Assembly (NCBI GenBank): GCA_023428025.1
Contig: JAEYZN010000035.1
Coordinates: forward strand, 1 to 39,995
Origin: Bacillota bacterium
Lineage (GTDB): Bacteria > Bacillota > Clostridia > Christensenellales > SZUA-584
Direction: 5' to 3'
DNA length: 39,995 nucleotides
In this document: in pieces, positions 23,673 to 32,087 of the stretch
Layout of the letters: every line of letters begins with the position of its first letter
Position numbering within the stretch: position 1 is the stretch's first letter
Position numbers and translations under genes: made by a program
The notes under the pieces: generated by a model
Told to the model about the DNA's origin: nothing
The model's input: only the letters and a program-made list of their open reading frames with translations
Databases searched by the model: none

Positions 23673-24746
23673 TCAGTTCTCCAGGAAATCGTTCAGCTTG
23701 CCAAACTCGGTCGCGAAATCCTCAGGCTGCACGACGGAGCTGCCGTTATAATTTCCTTCTTTATACTTCTCGGGATAGCGGAACGTCTCCAGGCTGCTGC
23801 TCTCCATGCCACGCACGGCTGTTGCGAGGTCGATCATGGTGCCGAGAGGCATGTCTGTGCGCACATACTGCGTGAGCGCGCCGAGTATCCCGGGTATTTC
23901 GCCGACGTTCACGTTCCTCATCTCATTGAAGAGCTCCTTGAGTACCGCCTGCTGCCGCGCGATGCGCCCGGAATCGTAGCCGGGGTGGCGTATGCGCATG
24001 TAAGCCACCGCCTGCCGTCCATTCAGATGCTGGTCGCCCGATTTGTTGATGCCCGAAACCTTGCCTCTGGGGTCTTCCGTATTGATTTCGTTGATGTTGA
24101 TGTTGAGCCATTCCAGCTCTTCCTTTTCCACGGAAATATCCACGCCGCCCAGCGAGTCCAGAATGTCCTCCATGCCGTAGAAGTTGACCACCATATAATA
24201 GTCCGGCTTTAAGCCAAAGTTGCTGTAGTACGTCTTATACATCAATTCTGTGCTGCCGAAGAAGAAAGCCGTGTTGAGCTTGTTCTTCTCGTGTCCTTCT
24301 ATCTTCACCAGCGTGTCGCGCATGAACGACACCAGTTTAATGGTTTTCTTTTCGGAATTCACGCGCAGATACATCATCACGTCGCTGCGGCCGGTGAACT
24401 CCTTTGCGCGGTTGTCCACGCCGATCAGCATGATGTCCGTCTCACCCTGCATCTTGGCGATTTCGGAAACGTCTCCCTCAGCGTAGGTCACCTCGGGCAA
24501 CCCCTCGACATTATCGTCCGGTTCCAGTATCGCCAGCTCACCGCTGCCGTTGCCGAGATCGCCCCAGATCTGCGATATGTTCACATAAAGAAGGATGCCG
24601 CAGCCGATCAGCGCCACGATCAGCACACAGAACGTAATCACCAGCACGCGCATCGCCTTTTGGCGTTTGGTCGGCCTTTTGGGCATCGGTTTTTTGCCTG
24701 TCGGCCTGTCCATATTGACATACATCCGGTTTCTTGGTTCGTCCAT
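23673..24746 (-). CDS. LytR-CpsA-Psr (LCP) family protein, copy 2
   Basis: A 357-residue LCP protein clearly paralogous to the adjacent copy along its whole length, including the basic N-terminal tail (KKPMPKRPTKRQKAM), the single membrane helix, SFMRDTLVKI, NFYGMEDILDSLGGVDI and the identical C-terminus KLNDFLEN. The linker after the membrane helix and residues around the polymer-binding pocket (for example FFFGSTELMYKTYYSNFG against YYYGSKDLAYQTYHDSFG) differ, which may mean different substrates. It acts outside the membrane to link polymers to peptidoglycan. A GGGGGTA ribosome site precedes the ATG. Its upstream region does not contain the promoter element of copy 1. Terminator at 23614-23642. 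Confidence 0.94.
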   Translation of the reverse strand: MDEPRNRMYVNMDRPTGKKPMPKRPTKRQKAMRVLVITFCVLIVALIGCGILLYVNISQIWGDLGNGSGELAILEPDDNVEGLPEVTYAEGDVSEIAKMQGETDIMLIGVDNRAKEFTGRSDVMMYLRVNSEKKTIKLVSFMRDTLVKIEGHEKNKLNTAFFFGSTELMYKTYYSNFGLKPDYYMVVNFYGMEDILDSLGGVDISVEKEELEWLNININEINTEDPRGKVSGINKSGDQHLNGRQAVAYMRIRHPGYDSGRIARQQAVLKELFNEMRNVNVGEIPGILGALTQYVRTDMPLGTMIDLATAVRGMESSSLETFRYPEKYKEGNYNGSSVVQPEDFATEFGKLNDFLEN

Positions 24747-24870
24747 CTTTACCCCCTACTTAAAGCTTGGCCCGTTTTTGGTTGACACCGTATCCATCTA
24801 TGAAAAACACAATGGCGTGCATTAGACGATTCACGGTTTGTTTTTGTTCCATGTATCGGTTCAGATTGTT

Positions 24871-26127
24871 TCAGGCCCCGCTGCGGGCCGCCTGCGCGCC
24901 GCCGCTGGTATACAGCACCCCGGCTTCGCCGTCCTTGTCGCTCCACACCTTCTTGTCGTCCCAGATCAGGTGGCCCGCGCCGCCCCGGCACGCGACGATC
25001 AACGGCTTCCCGGCTTCCAGCTTCGTATTCTGCGGAAACACGAACAGTTCATTTCCCTTCTCGGAATAGATGAACCAGCCGGAGAGGTCCAGGTCTGCGC
25101 TGGCCGTCAGCGTCGCCGTCTGTTCTTTGGCGTCGATGGCGATCGACACGGAATCCGGAGCCGCGGGCGGCTGCGGGTCTGTCACGGACAGCACGCCGTT
25201 CTCCGCTGTCATCAGCACGCCCAGGCCGTAGTCCTGCGTGATGTATATGTCGGCATCCATGAGGGCGCTCAATACGCGCGGGTTGGCCGAATCGTCGTCC
25301 TCCACGGTGCTGGTGGATATCACCGCCGCCTTGGGCGACACCGCTTTGCCGAACGCGCCGGACGTCGCGTCCGGGTTGCCGTGGTTGCCCACCTTCAGCA
25401 CGTCCGTTTTCAGGTCGATGCCCGCGTTCATCAGGCTGATTTCCTCGTCGAACTGCATGTCCCCCGTGAACAGCCATGTGAGGCCGCCCGCCTTAAGACG
25501 CAGCACCAGCGAATTGTCGTTGTCGTCGTCCGCGTTGAACGCAATCGGGCCCAGCACCTCAAACGCCGCGCCCGAGGCTGTCTGCACCTTGTCTCCCGCG
25601 GTCAGCCGCTCGAGGTTCAGCCCCAGCTCGTCCGCCAGCTTGTCAATTTTTTTCCTGTCCTGCGTGATCTCCGCTGCATATATCGTCCCGATTTCGTACC
25701 GCTGCGCCACCGTTTCCATCCCGCCGATGTGGTCGCTATGGGTGTGCGTCAGAAACACGCCGTCCAGCTGCTCCACGCCGCGCATCGCCAGCGCGCGCAG
25801 CAGCTGTATGCCGGCCTTCTTCGCGCCGGTGTCGATCAGAAAGTTCTGCTCCCCCAGCTGCACGAGTATCGCGTCCCCGTAGCCCACGTTCGCCACCGTC
25901 ACCGCCACGGGCGCATCCGCCTGCGCTTCCACGGGCGTCGGCGCGTATGCCGCCGGATCGTCCGGCGTTGGATTGGCTGTCGGTTCGGTTGTTGCCGTTT
26001 CCACCGACGATTGCGCGGCCGGGGCAACGCTCTCATCCGGCGGCGCCGGGCTGTCCGGCGCGCCGCATCCGGCGAACAGCGTCACAGCCAGTATGAATAT
26101 CGTCAACAGGCGAAATGTCCTGTGCAT
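24871..26127 (-). CDS. Extracellular metallo-beta-lactamase-fold lipoprotein with lamin-tail-like C-terminus
   Basis: A 418-residue lipoprotein with signal peptide and lipobox at residues 1-21 (FILAVTLFAGC) and a Pro/Thr/Ala-rich tether to about residue 72. A ComEC/Rec2-type metallo-beta-lactamase domain follows (75-320): VGYGDAILVQLGEQNFLIDTG, the metal motif LTHTHSDHIGG, the FTGDMQFDEE Asp, and VLKVGNHGNPDATS. Residues about 335-415 look like a lamin-tail domain (LDLSGWFIYSEKGNELFVFP, KLEAGKPLIVACRG, DDKKVWSDKDGEAGVLY). The C-terminal pattern is inferred by eye. Related secreted proteins are suspected nucleases or phosphodiesterases; here it would act at the cell surface, and DNA handling or a role in nucleic acid scavenging is possible. 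Ribosome site AAAGGAAG. Nearby LCP genes share its strand. Confidence 0.88.
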   Translation of the reverse strand: MHRTFRLLTIFILAVTLFAGCGAPDSPAPPDESVAPAAQSSVETATTEPTANPTPDDPAAYAPTPVEAQADAPVAVTVANVGYGDAILVQLGEQNFLIDTGAKKAGIQLLRALAMRGVEQLDGVFLTHTHSDHIGGMETVAQRYEIGTIYAAEITQDRKKIDKLADELGLNLERLTAGDKVQTASGAAFEVLGPIAFNADDDNDNSLVLRLKAGGLTWLFTGDMQFDEEISLMNAGIDLKTDVLKVGNHGNPDATSGAFGKAVSPKAAVISTSTVEDDDSANPRVLSALMDADIYITQDYGLGVLMTAENGVLSVTDPQPPAAPDSVSIAIDAKEQTATLTASADLDLSGWFIYSEKGNELFVFPQNTKLEAGKPLIVACRGGAGHLIWDDKKVWSDKDGEAGVLYTSGGAQAARSGA

Positions 26128-26296
26128 CCCGCTTCCTTTCTTACAGCATTTAGCGAAACTTAGTATACCTCAAAACAATGAAAAATGCACTCTGTTTTCG
26201 CATAAATTCACAAATATCTATTCAATTACCATTCATCTGCATATATGCTATAATTTCTTACATTTCCGGCATCATGTCAACATCATTATGGCGGCT

Positions 26297-27223
26297 CTAC
26301 AGCACCAGCAGCGACAACAGCGGTATGGTCAGAATGGACAGCAGCGTGCTCACCACCACCAGCCGCGACGCGTACACGGCGTCCAGCCCGCCGCGCTGCA
26401 CCAGCACCACGCACATCGCGCCCGCAGGCATCGCGGTGATCAGCACCGGCACGCTTAGCAGCAGGCCGGAGAAGCCCAGCGCCTTCAGCGCGAAGAAGGC
26501 CAGCAACGGAAACAGTCCCAGCCGAATCAGGCTGAAGCCGTATACCTTGAGCCCCTTCATCACATCCGCGAGGCGCGCCGTCGCCAGTACCATGCCGATG
26601 ACCATCATGGCCAGCGGCGTCTGCAAGGCGCCCAGCATGTCCAGCAGCCCGGCGGCAAACGCCGGCAGCTGCACCTTGCCGACCAGCAGCGCCAGCGCCG
26701 CCAGCGTCGCGAAGAACGGCACGTTGATCAACGCTCTTTTGTCGAACACGCGGCTGCCCTTGTTCGCGCGGCCCACAAGCACCGGCGTCAATCCGTAGAG
26801 CAGCATGTGCAGCGGCATCGAAAACAGGCTGGCGTAGAGCAGCCCCTGGTCTCCCAGCAGCATATAACACACCGGCCAGCCCAGAAAGCCGTAATTATGA
26901 AAGTACATGGCGGCCTGCACCACGGCCTGGCCCGCGCGGTCCTTGCGCTCCAGCAGCCGGGACAGCGGAAAACTTAGCCCCAGCGTCACCAGCGCGATGC
27001 AGACGGATATCGCGATCAGTGCCAGCATGTCGCTGCGTATCGCGTCAAAGTCCGCCGACTGCACGCTCGCCAGTATGCTGGCGGGCACCGCAATGTTGAG
27101 CACCAGCGTGGACAGCATGCCGCGCGACGGCTCCGTCGGCTTCGCGCGCTTTCCGAATATATAGCCGATCAGTATCAGCAGAAAGACCACGCTGATCTTT
27201 TCCAGCACCACCAGTATGTTCAT
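26297..27223 (-). CDS. AEC family (auxin efflux carrier-like) permease
   Basis: A 308-residue inner membrane transporter with about ten helices. The start at 27223 (MNILVVLEKISVVFLLILIG) is preferred to 27295 because GGGGGC precedes it and the hydrophobic family N-terminus begins there. GYIFGKRAK, LSTLVLNIAVPASIL, the NYGFLGWPVCYMLLG segment of helix 4 and a PLAMMVIGMVLA segment in the second half are typical of the AEC family, whose bacterial members move malate, malonate or other small organic anions. The helix 4 Asn is kept. A good promoter with a 17-bp spacer lies 80 bases upstream. It is divergent from the DUF362 gene; the neighbourhood does not reveal its substrate. Confidence 0.92.
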   Translation of the reverse strand: MNILVVLEKISVVFLLILIGYIFGKRAKPTEPSRGMLSTLVLNIAVPASILASVQSADFDAIRSDMLALIAISVCIALVTLGLSFPLSRLLERKDRAGQAVVQAAMYFHNYGFLGWPVCYMLLGDQGLLYASLFSMPLHMLLYGLTPVLVGRANKGSRVFDKRALINVPFFATLAALALLVGKVQLPAFAAGLLDMLGALQTPLAMMVIGMVLATARLADVMKGLKVYGFSLIRLGLFPLLAFFALKALGFSGLLLSVPVLITAMPAGAMCVVLVQRGGLDAVYASRLVVVSTLLSILTIPLLSLLVL

Positions 27224-27305
27224 TGAGCCCCCACTTTCGCGTTGCCCGCATTGACCCGTGCAGCGCAAAATGAAACGCGGACACACAAGGGGCAAACCAT
27301 CCTAT

Positions 27306-27334
27306 ATTATAACTGTGTGGCGTAACACGTGCAA
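27306..27334 (-). promoter_or_regulatory. Promoter of the AEC permease
   Basis: On the minus strand TTGCAC (27329-27334), a 17-bp spacer and a perfect TATAAT (27306-27311) lie about 80 bases upstream of the start codon. Confidence 0.75.
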
Positions 27335-27444
27335 AGATTTTTTGCGTCAAGAGCTCCATGACAGCCGCCCGTTTTTTGCGCTGATATGTATGCTTCCGCC
27401 CGGCCCTGTGGTACAATCATTCCAGCACCAAACAGGAGAAAACG

Positions 27445-28593
27445 ATGGATATAGTGAAAACGCGCGTGGCGGTGCTGCAGTGTGATTCATATGACACGGC
27501 GCTGCTGACGCGGAAAATAAACGAAGGGGCCGCGCTGCTGGGCGGCTTCGGGCGCTTCATAAAACCCGGCATGAACGTGCTGCTGAAAGTCAACCTGATC
27601 GGCCCGCTGCCGCCCGAATCCGCCGCGGTGACGCATGTGGAATTCATCCGCGCGGTCATCCGGCTGCTCAGGCCGCTGGGCTGCGGCATCTGGGTGGGCG
27701 ACAGCTCCGGCGGGGCCATCGGGGGCAAGGCGCAGACGGGCCGCAGCTTCACCGTCTCCGGCATCGCGAAGATGGCGGAAGAGGAAGGCGCGGTGGCGAA
27801 GAACTTCGACCGCGAGGGCGTCGCGGAGGTGAAAACGGCGGACGGCTCCCCCATGTATCTCGCGAAGCCGGTGTTCGACGCCGACCTCATCATCAACCTG
27901 CCCAAGCTCAAGACGCACGTGGCGGCGCTGTACACCGGCGCGGTGAAGAATCTGTACGGCTGTATACCCGGCCTGCAGAAGGCGCACTACCACAAGCAGG
28001 CCCAGTCGGGGCGGGAGTTCGGCGAGGTGCTGTGCGAGGTCAACCGGCACATCAGGCCCGGCCTCGTCATACTGGACGGCGTGGTGGCGATGGACGGACA
28101 GGGCCCGACTGCCGGGCATCCTTATGCCGCGGGCAAGATACTGATGGGGACGGACCCGCTGGCGCTGGACACCGTGGCCGCGCGCATGATCGGCAAAGAC
28201 ATCCGCGAGCTGGCGGCCTACGCCGCGTCCGTGCGGGAGCCGCTGGGCGAATCGGACCTCAGCCGCATCGAGGTCTGCGGGGACTACAACGCGCCGCCGA
28301 AGCTGCCGGGCTTCAGGCTGCCCCGCGTGATGAACGCGGAAACCAGAGCGGGCGGCGTGCTCGGCAGGCTGATCGACCTGATGCGCACCCGGCCCGAGGT
28401 GGACCCGCAGCTCTGCCGTCGCTGCAACGTGTGCGTGGAAAGCTGCCCGACCCTCGCCATCGACAAGAGCACCAAGCGCATCAACTACGATGCGTGCATC
28501 GCCTGCATGTGCTGCCACGAGATGTGTACCTACCACGCGGTGAAGCTGGTGCGCGCCAACCGCCTGATGCGGGCGTTGTCCCGCCCGGAGTAA
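27445..28593 (+). CDS. DUF362 protein with C-terminal 2[4Fe-4S] ferredoxin domain
   Basis: A 382-residue protein. Residues 1-300 are the DUF362 domain (VLLKVNLIGPLPPESAAVTH, VGDSSGG, LIINLPKLKTHVAALYTGAV with KNLYGCIPG, and ILDGVVAMDGQGPTAG). The C-terminal 60 residues are a bacterial-type ferredoxin with two cysteine clusters, CRRCNVCVESCP and CIACMCCHEMC, so two [4Fe-4S] clusters are expected. The second cluster has an extra adjacent Cys (CMCC). DUF362-ferredoxin proteins are common in strict anaerobes and their reaction is not well defined; an electron-transfer role is likely. An AGGAG ribosome site precedes the ATG. It appears to be a single-gene unit. Confidence 0.93.
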   Translation: MDIVKTRVAVLQCDSYDTALLTRKINEGAALLGGFGRFIKPGMNVLLKVNLIGPLPPESAAVTHVEFIRAVIRLLRPLGCGIWVGDSSGGAIGGKAQTGRSFTVSGIAKMAEEEGAVAKNFDREGVAEVKTADGSPMYLAKPVFDADLIINLPKLKTHVAALYTGAVKNLYGCIPGLQKAHYHKQAQSGREFGEVLCEVNRHIRPGLVILDGVVAMDGQGPTAGHPYAAGKILMGTDPLALDTVAARMIGKDIRELAAYAASVREPLGESDLSRIEVCGDYNAPPKLPGFRLPRVMNAETRAGGVLGRLIDLMRTRPEVDPQLCRRCNVCVESCPTLAIDKSTKRINYDACIACMCCHEMCTYHAVKLVRANRLMRALSRPE

Positions 28594-28636
28594 AGCGGCC
28601 AGCGCCCCACATCTTGTGCTTTGGCTTTGTCTGGGT

Positions 28637-28969
28637 TTATTCCTTTTCTTTTTCGAAGAACACCCACTCGTTTTCCAGCAAAACGGCAAGGCCGTCGTCC
28701 AGGAAAGCATATGGGGCGCCTTCGCAGCCGAAGTTGCTTTGCCCATTCTGTTTCGGCGTTTCCGAGCCTTCCACGGATGATGTGATGGTTCCTAGAATCG
28801 CCGCATCTTCCATTTCCACCGGCATTTGTTTTCCGGTGTCCAGATAGATATCGCCTTCAACCATGATCATAGGCCGCCTGTCCCATTTTTCAACGGGTTC
28901 ACCCTGTGAGCAGCCCGCCGTCATCAGAAAGCAGCAAGCCAATACGATAGCACACAATACTCTTTTCAT
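28637..28969 (-). CDS. Small lipoprotein of unknown function
   Basis: A 110-residue lipoprotein with a signal peptide (MKRVLCAIVLACCFLMTAGC) and a mature part of about 90 residues. The mature region has a beta-strand pattern: PMIMVEGDIYLDTGKQMP, then GTITSSVEGSE, and AYAFL-like strands ending NEWVFFEKEKE. This resembles small surface lipoproteins seen in many Firmicutes, but no function is known. An AAAGGATG ribosome site is present. It faces the DUF362 gene (convergent), and its upstream region with TATAAT near 29020 is AT-rich and shared back-to-back with the chemotaxis operon. Confidence 0.85.
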   Translation of the reverse strand: MKRVLCAIVLACCFLMTAGCSQGEPVEKWDRRPMIMVEGDIYLDTGKQMPVEMEDAAILGTITSSVEGSETPKQNGQSNFGCEGAPYAFLDDGLAVLLENEWVFFEKEKE

Positions 28970-29135
28970 GCAAACATCCTTTCCCTGAAAAAACGAGCCC
29001 GGCGCGTAATATTTTATATATTATACAATAATATCAAATAATAGCACAAATTCTCATCCAATCGCATTCCTGTCAATCAATTGCCATAATATCACTGATT
29101 CATTATTATATATTATTATATTTTCGTAACGCCCT

Positions 29136-29162
29136 TAAGTTTTGTCACCAAAAAGCCGATCC
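29136..29162 (+). promoter_or_regulatory. Sigma-28 (flagellar)-like promoter of the CheY-CheX operon
   Basis: TAAGTTTT (29136-29143), an 11-bp spacer, and GCCGATCC (29155-29162) match TAAAGTTT-N11-GCCGATAA closely. It lies 28 bases upstream of the ATG of the CheY-CheX gene, a classical flagellar-regulon class of gene. Confidence 0.7.
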
Positions 29163-29190
29163 AATATAAAAACGGTAAAGGAGCGGGCAC

Positions 29191-30054
29191 ATGGCAGGTA
29201 TCAGAATTGTCATTGTTGATGATTCAGCGTTCTCGATTGCATTTTTGAGAGGAATTCTTGAAGAAAACGGTTTTGAGGTGGTTGGCGAGGCCGGGTCTTT
29301 GGAGGAAGTCAAGAAAGTTGTGGCTGAAACAAGGCCCACCCTTGTCACGATGGACATGACCCTGCCCGGAACGGATGGCCTCGAGTGCACCCGCGCTGTA
29401 CACGAAATAGATCAGAGTATCAAAGTCATCGTCGTCAGCTCCATGATGGATGATGAGATCGTCAAAGCCGCCAGAGATAACAAAGTGTCCGCCTATATCC
29501 AAAAGCCCATCGATTCCGAAACGCTCATAACGGCGATCAACCGGATCATGGCGTCCGAGGAGCTGTACCAGTATCTGCAGGACGAGTACTTCGCCGTGTT
29601 CAAGGAAGCCCTGATGGACGGCATAAACAAGCTGACGAAAACGCTGCTGGCCTTCAAGGACGAATATGTGAGCAAGATCGAGTATAAGTCCAAGGGCATG
29701 ACGGTGCTGGTCGGCATCATCGGCGAATTCTCCGGCAGGATGCTGATCGACCTGTCCAGGGAAACCGCCGCCGCGCTGGCCTCCGCCATGTACAGAAAAA
29801 CCACGGACAACCACGAGGCGATCATCGGCGTGCTCGAGGAATTCGCCAACATCGTTTCGGGCAACGCGTGTTCCGTGCTGAACAGGAAAAACAAGGCGCT
29901 GGGCCTTCGTGTGGCGCCCCCGTCCATCCTCCATGGGGACAGGGTGCTGATATCCGCGCCCGGCTTCAACACCACCACCGCCATCGCGGAAACAAACTAC
30001 GGCGAGCTGCTGCTCAATATCGGATTTAAAAGGGGTGACGACAAATGGATCTAG
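29191..30054 (+). CDS. CheY-type receiver fused to a CheX-like phosphatase
   Basis: A 287-residue cytosolic fusion. Residues 1-125 are a receiver domain with the acidic pair in IVIVDDSAF, the phospho-acceptor Asp in LVTMDMTLPG, the Ser/Thr switch in VIVVSSMMDD and Lys in YIQKPID. Residues 140-287 are CheX-like: YEYKS-like first strand (SKIEYKSKGMTVLVGIIGEF), FSGRMLIDLSRETA, and the phosphatase motif ExxN in LEEFANIVSGNA. CheX dephosphorylates CheY-P, so this protein could act on its own receiver or on free CheY. AAAGGAG lies before the ATG and a sigma-28-like promoter upstream. Its stop overlaps the start of a second CheX gene by 10 bases. Confidence 0.92.
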   Translation: MAGIRIVIVDDSAFSIAFLRGILEENGFEVVGEAGSLEEVKKVVAETRPTLVTMDMTLPGTDGLECTRAVHEIDQSIKVIVVSSMMDDEIVKAARDNKVSAYIQKPIDSETLITAINRIMASEELYQYLQDEYFAVFKEALMDGINKLTKTLLAFKDEYVSKIEYKSKGMTVLVGIIGEFSGRMLIDLSRETAAALASAMYRKTTDNHEAIIGVLEEFANIVSGNACSVLNRKNKALGLRVAPPSILHGDRVLISAPGFNTTTAIAETNYGELLLNIGFKRGDDKWI

Positions 30055-30506
30055 CAATGATGAATCCTTTTATAGAGTCCTTCGAGGCGGTGATGCCGCA
30101 GCTGGGCTTCAGCGGCACGCGCCGGGGAAACCTCAGCATCTCGGAGCAGCAGGTCGAGTTCACCGGCGTAATGGTGATCGTCGGCATCGTGGGAGCGATC
30201 AGGGGCAACGTGGTTTACTGCCTGAGCCTTGAAAGCGCCAAAGCCATCGCGTCCACCATGATGATGGGCATGACGGTAGATGAGCTGGACGACATGTCCA
30301 AAAGCGCGCTGTCGGAGCTGGCCAACATGCTGGCCGCCACCGCCGCCACCAATTTCTCGGAGATCGGGCTGCCCATCGAGATTTCGACGCCCACGCTGCT
30401 GGACGGCGACAGCGTCAAGGTGAAGATGCGCGCCGGTCAGGCCCTGTGCGTGCAGCTTTACGTGGACGACATCCCCGTGGATATCAACATCGCGTTTGAA
30501 GAATAA
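30045..30506 (+). CDS. CheX-type chemotaxis phosphatase
   Basis: A 153-residue CheX-like protein. It has FTGVMVIVGIVGAIRGNVVY, YCLSLESAKAIASTMM, and the catalytic ExxN motif in SALSELANMLAATAATN, followed by PTLLDGDSVKVKMRAG and the terminal VDINIAF strand. It should hydrolyse phosphorylated CheY to reset the flagellar motor. It overlaps the CheY-CheX fusion gene by 10 bases, so the two proteins are made together, and a strong terminator follows. Whether it pairs with the CheX half of the fusion to form a heterodimer is an open question. Confidence 0.92.
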   Translation: MDLAMMNPFIESFEAVMPQLGFSGTRRGNLSISEQQVEFTGVMVIVGIVGAIRGNVVYCLSLESAKAIASTMMMGMTVDELDDMSKSALSELANMLAATAATNFSEIGLPIEISTPTLLDGDSVKVKMRAGQALCVQLYVDDIPVDINIAFEE

Positions 30507-30540
30507 TCAAGGCTCCCGGCCTCGAAAGGGTTACACCGGA

Positions 30541-30578
30541 AGAACCCCGATCCATTTGAAAACCGGGGTTCTTTCTTA
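30541..30578 (+). terminator. Terminator of the CheX operon
   Basis: AGAACCCCG (30541-30549) and CGGGGTTCT (30564-30572) form a 9-bp stem with TTTCTTAT after it. Confidence 0.88.
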
Positions 30579-30583
30579 TACGG

Positions 30584-31051
30584 CTATTCTCCCTCGTAGT
30601 AGTCCGCGGTTTTGGAGATCGGGAAAATAAGGCGGTTACCCTTGCCGAAGATGCCGACCTTGCCGGAATCGGGATAGAACGCGACTTCCGGCTCATACCG
30701 GATATCAAAGTCCGCATACACCAGCGGCTCGCTGTCCGAGATGTTCGTGATCTTGTGCGCCCCTTTTTCATTGTTCGGGAAATAGAGAAAATCGCCCGCG
30801 GTCACTTCCCGTTCCCCCTCGGGCGACTTCAGCAGCCCTTTGCCGCTGAGGATGTAGAACACTTCCTCGTTCCGCATGTGATAATGGTAGGGAACCGCCG
30901 CCTTGCCCGGCGGCACTTCATAGATGGACACCTCAAAGTGCTCCGTCTCCTCTTTCCCGACGATGACCCTTCTTTTGAACTCGTAGCCATGTTCTGATTT
31001 CTCGATGCATTTCGCCGTCTCGGCCCTCCGGATAAACGCTTCCCCGCTCAC
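30584..31051 (-). CDS. Cupin-domain protein
   Basis: A 155-residue single-domain cupin. The start is most likely the GTG at 31051, nine bases after AAGGAGG; the longer ATG-started frame has that ribosome site inside its coding sequence. Cupin motif 1 is YHYHMRNEEVFYILSGKG (two His, Glu) and motif 2 is GDFLYFPNNEKGAHKITN with a His, so a metal site is complete. Small cupins can be isomerases, dioxygenases or sugar-binding proteins; nothing here fixes which. It has no signal peptide, so it is cytosolic. It is convergent with the CheX operon and is followed on its own strand by the same hairpin. Confidence 0.88.
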   Translation of the reverse strand: MSGEAFIRRAETAKCIEKSEHGYEFKRRVIVGKEETEHFEVSIYEVPPGKAAVPYHYHMRNEEVFYILSGKGLLKSPEGEREVTAGDFLYFPNNEKGAHKITNISDSEPLVYADFDIRYEPEVAFYPDSGKVGIFGKGNRLIFPISKTADYYEGE

Positions 31052-31245
31052 AACAACCGCCCTCCTTTTTGTCAGATATCCTTTTGACATATTATAGAGC
31101 AATTATTATCCGGGAGCAAACGCTTTGTTCTTGTCCAGCCGGGCGTGAAGCCAAGCGGCCCCGCCTGCGATTGAGTACAGACGAGGCGCTCCGGAGCTTC
31201 CGCTCCTCCCGAAGGCCCGCTTCGCTGTGTCGCCGGCTTCGCGTC

Positions 31246-32046
31246 CTACACCAGCACGCCGCCGAAAAGGCTTTGCTCGAACGCGGACAGTATCGCGTTC
31301 TCCTGGTCGGACGAGATGGTCCCCGACTGCACCAGCGCGTCCAGCGGATTGGCCTGCATCTGGCTGTAGGCTTCTCTTGCGCGCTGCAGCTTCGCCGCGC
31401 TCCGGAACGACGAGATGACCGCGTCCTTCTGGTCCTCCGTCAGCGTGCCGTCGTCCACCAGCGTCTGGAGCGGGTCTTGCGAGGACGACGACTCCAGCGC
31501 GGATATCACCGCGTCCTGCTGGTCCTCCGTGATGACGCCCGACTCCACGAGGCTGTTCAGGCTGTTCATCATGCCGGGCGGCGGCGGTGGCGGCGGCATG
31601 TTCTCCCGCGCTTCCTCCAGCTTCGAGAGTATCTCCTCCTTCTGGTCCTCCGAGATGGCGCCGTCCGACACCAGGCTGTCCAGCGTCTCCGACAGGTCCT
31701 CCGCCGACGGCGGGCGGCCGTTCGCGGGCCGCGCGTTCTCCAGCGCGCTCTGCACCGCGTCCGACTGGCCGGGCGTGAGTGTGCCGTCGTCCACCAGGTT
31801 GGACAGCACCGCGTTCATCGGGTTTTCGCCGCCCTGCAGCCTCATAGGCACGCCGCCGCGCTCCATCGACGCCTCCAGCGCTTCCTTCACGGCTTCCTGC
31901 TGCTCCTGCGTGATGGCGCCGGACGAGACCAGCGACGCCAGCGGGTCCGCCTTCGCGGACCTGTCCGTCCTGTTTGTCTGGCTAGTGGACAGGCGGTTCT
32001 GGTCATACGCCGTCATCAGGTCCGAATATCCGGATATCGAGTTCAT
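31246..32046 (-). CDS. Six-repeat helical-hairpin protein (GxITxxQ type)
   Basis: A 266-residue protein. The start at 32046 (MNSISGYSDLMTAYDQNR) has AGGAGG six bases before it; a longer start at 32061 is less likely. After a 35-residue polar N-terminus there are six repeats of 30-45 residues of the form LxxLVxxGxITxxQxxAVxxALE, at about 36, 76, 122, 165, 195 and 238. One loop holds a Pro run (MPPPPPPP). No signal peptide is evident. The repeat resembles the short SHOCT-like hairpin (GxITxxE/Q), but no family is assigned. Its neighbours are cupin and nitroreductase genes, and a signalling and motility cluster is nearby. A calcium-binding or export-substrate role cannot be supported from the sequence. 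Confidence 0.8.
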   Translation of the reverse strand: MNSISGYSDLMTAYDQNRLSTSQTNRTDRSAKADPLASLVSSGAITQEQQEAVKEALEASMERGGVPMRLQGGENPMNAVLSNLVDDGTLTPGQSDAVQSALENARPANGRPPSAEDLSETLDSLVSDGAISEDQKEEILSKLEEARENMPPPPPPPGMMNSLNSLVESGVITEDQQDAVISALESSSSQDPLQTLVDDGTLTEDQKDAVISSFRSAAKLQRAREAYSQMQANPLDALVQSGTISSDQENAILSAFEQSLFGGVLV

Positions 32047-32087
32047 TGCGAACCTCCTCATGTGTTGATGCTTTTATATGGGCGGGC

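Noticed and set aside
24838..28746. Long frames opposite the metallo-beta-lactamase and DUF362 genes (24838-26163 plus, 27487-28746 minus)
   Set aside because: Both are antisense shadows of genes with intact catalytic motifs; their translations are low-complexity Arg/His/Val-rich.
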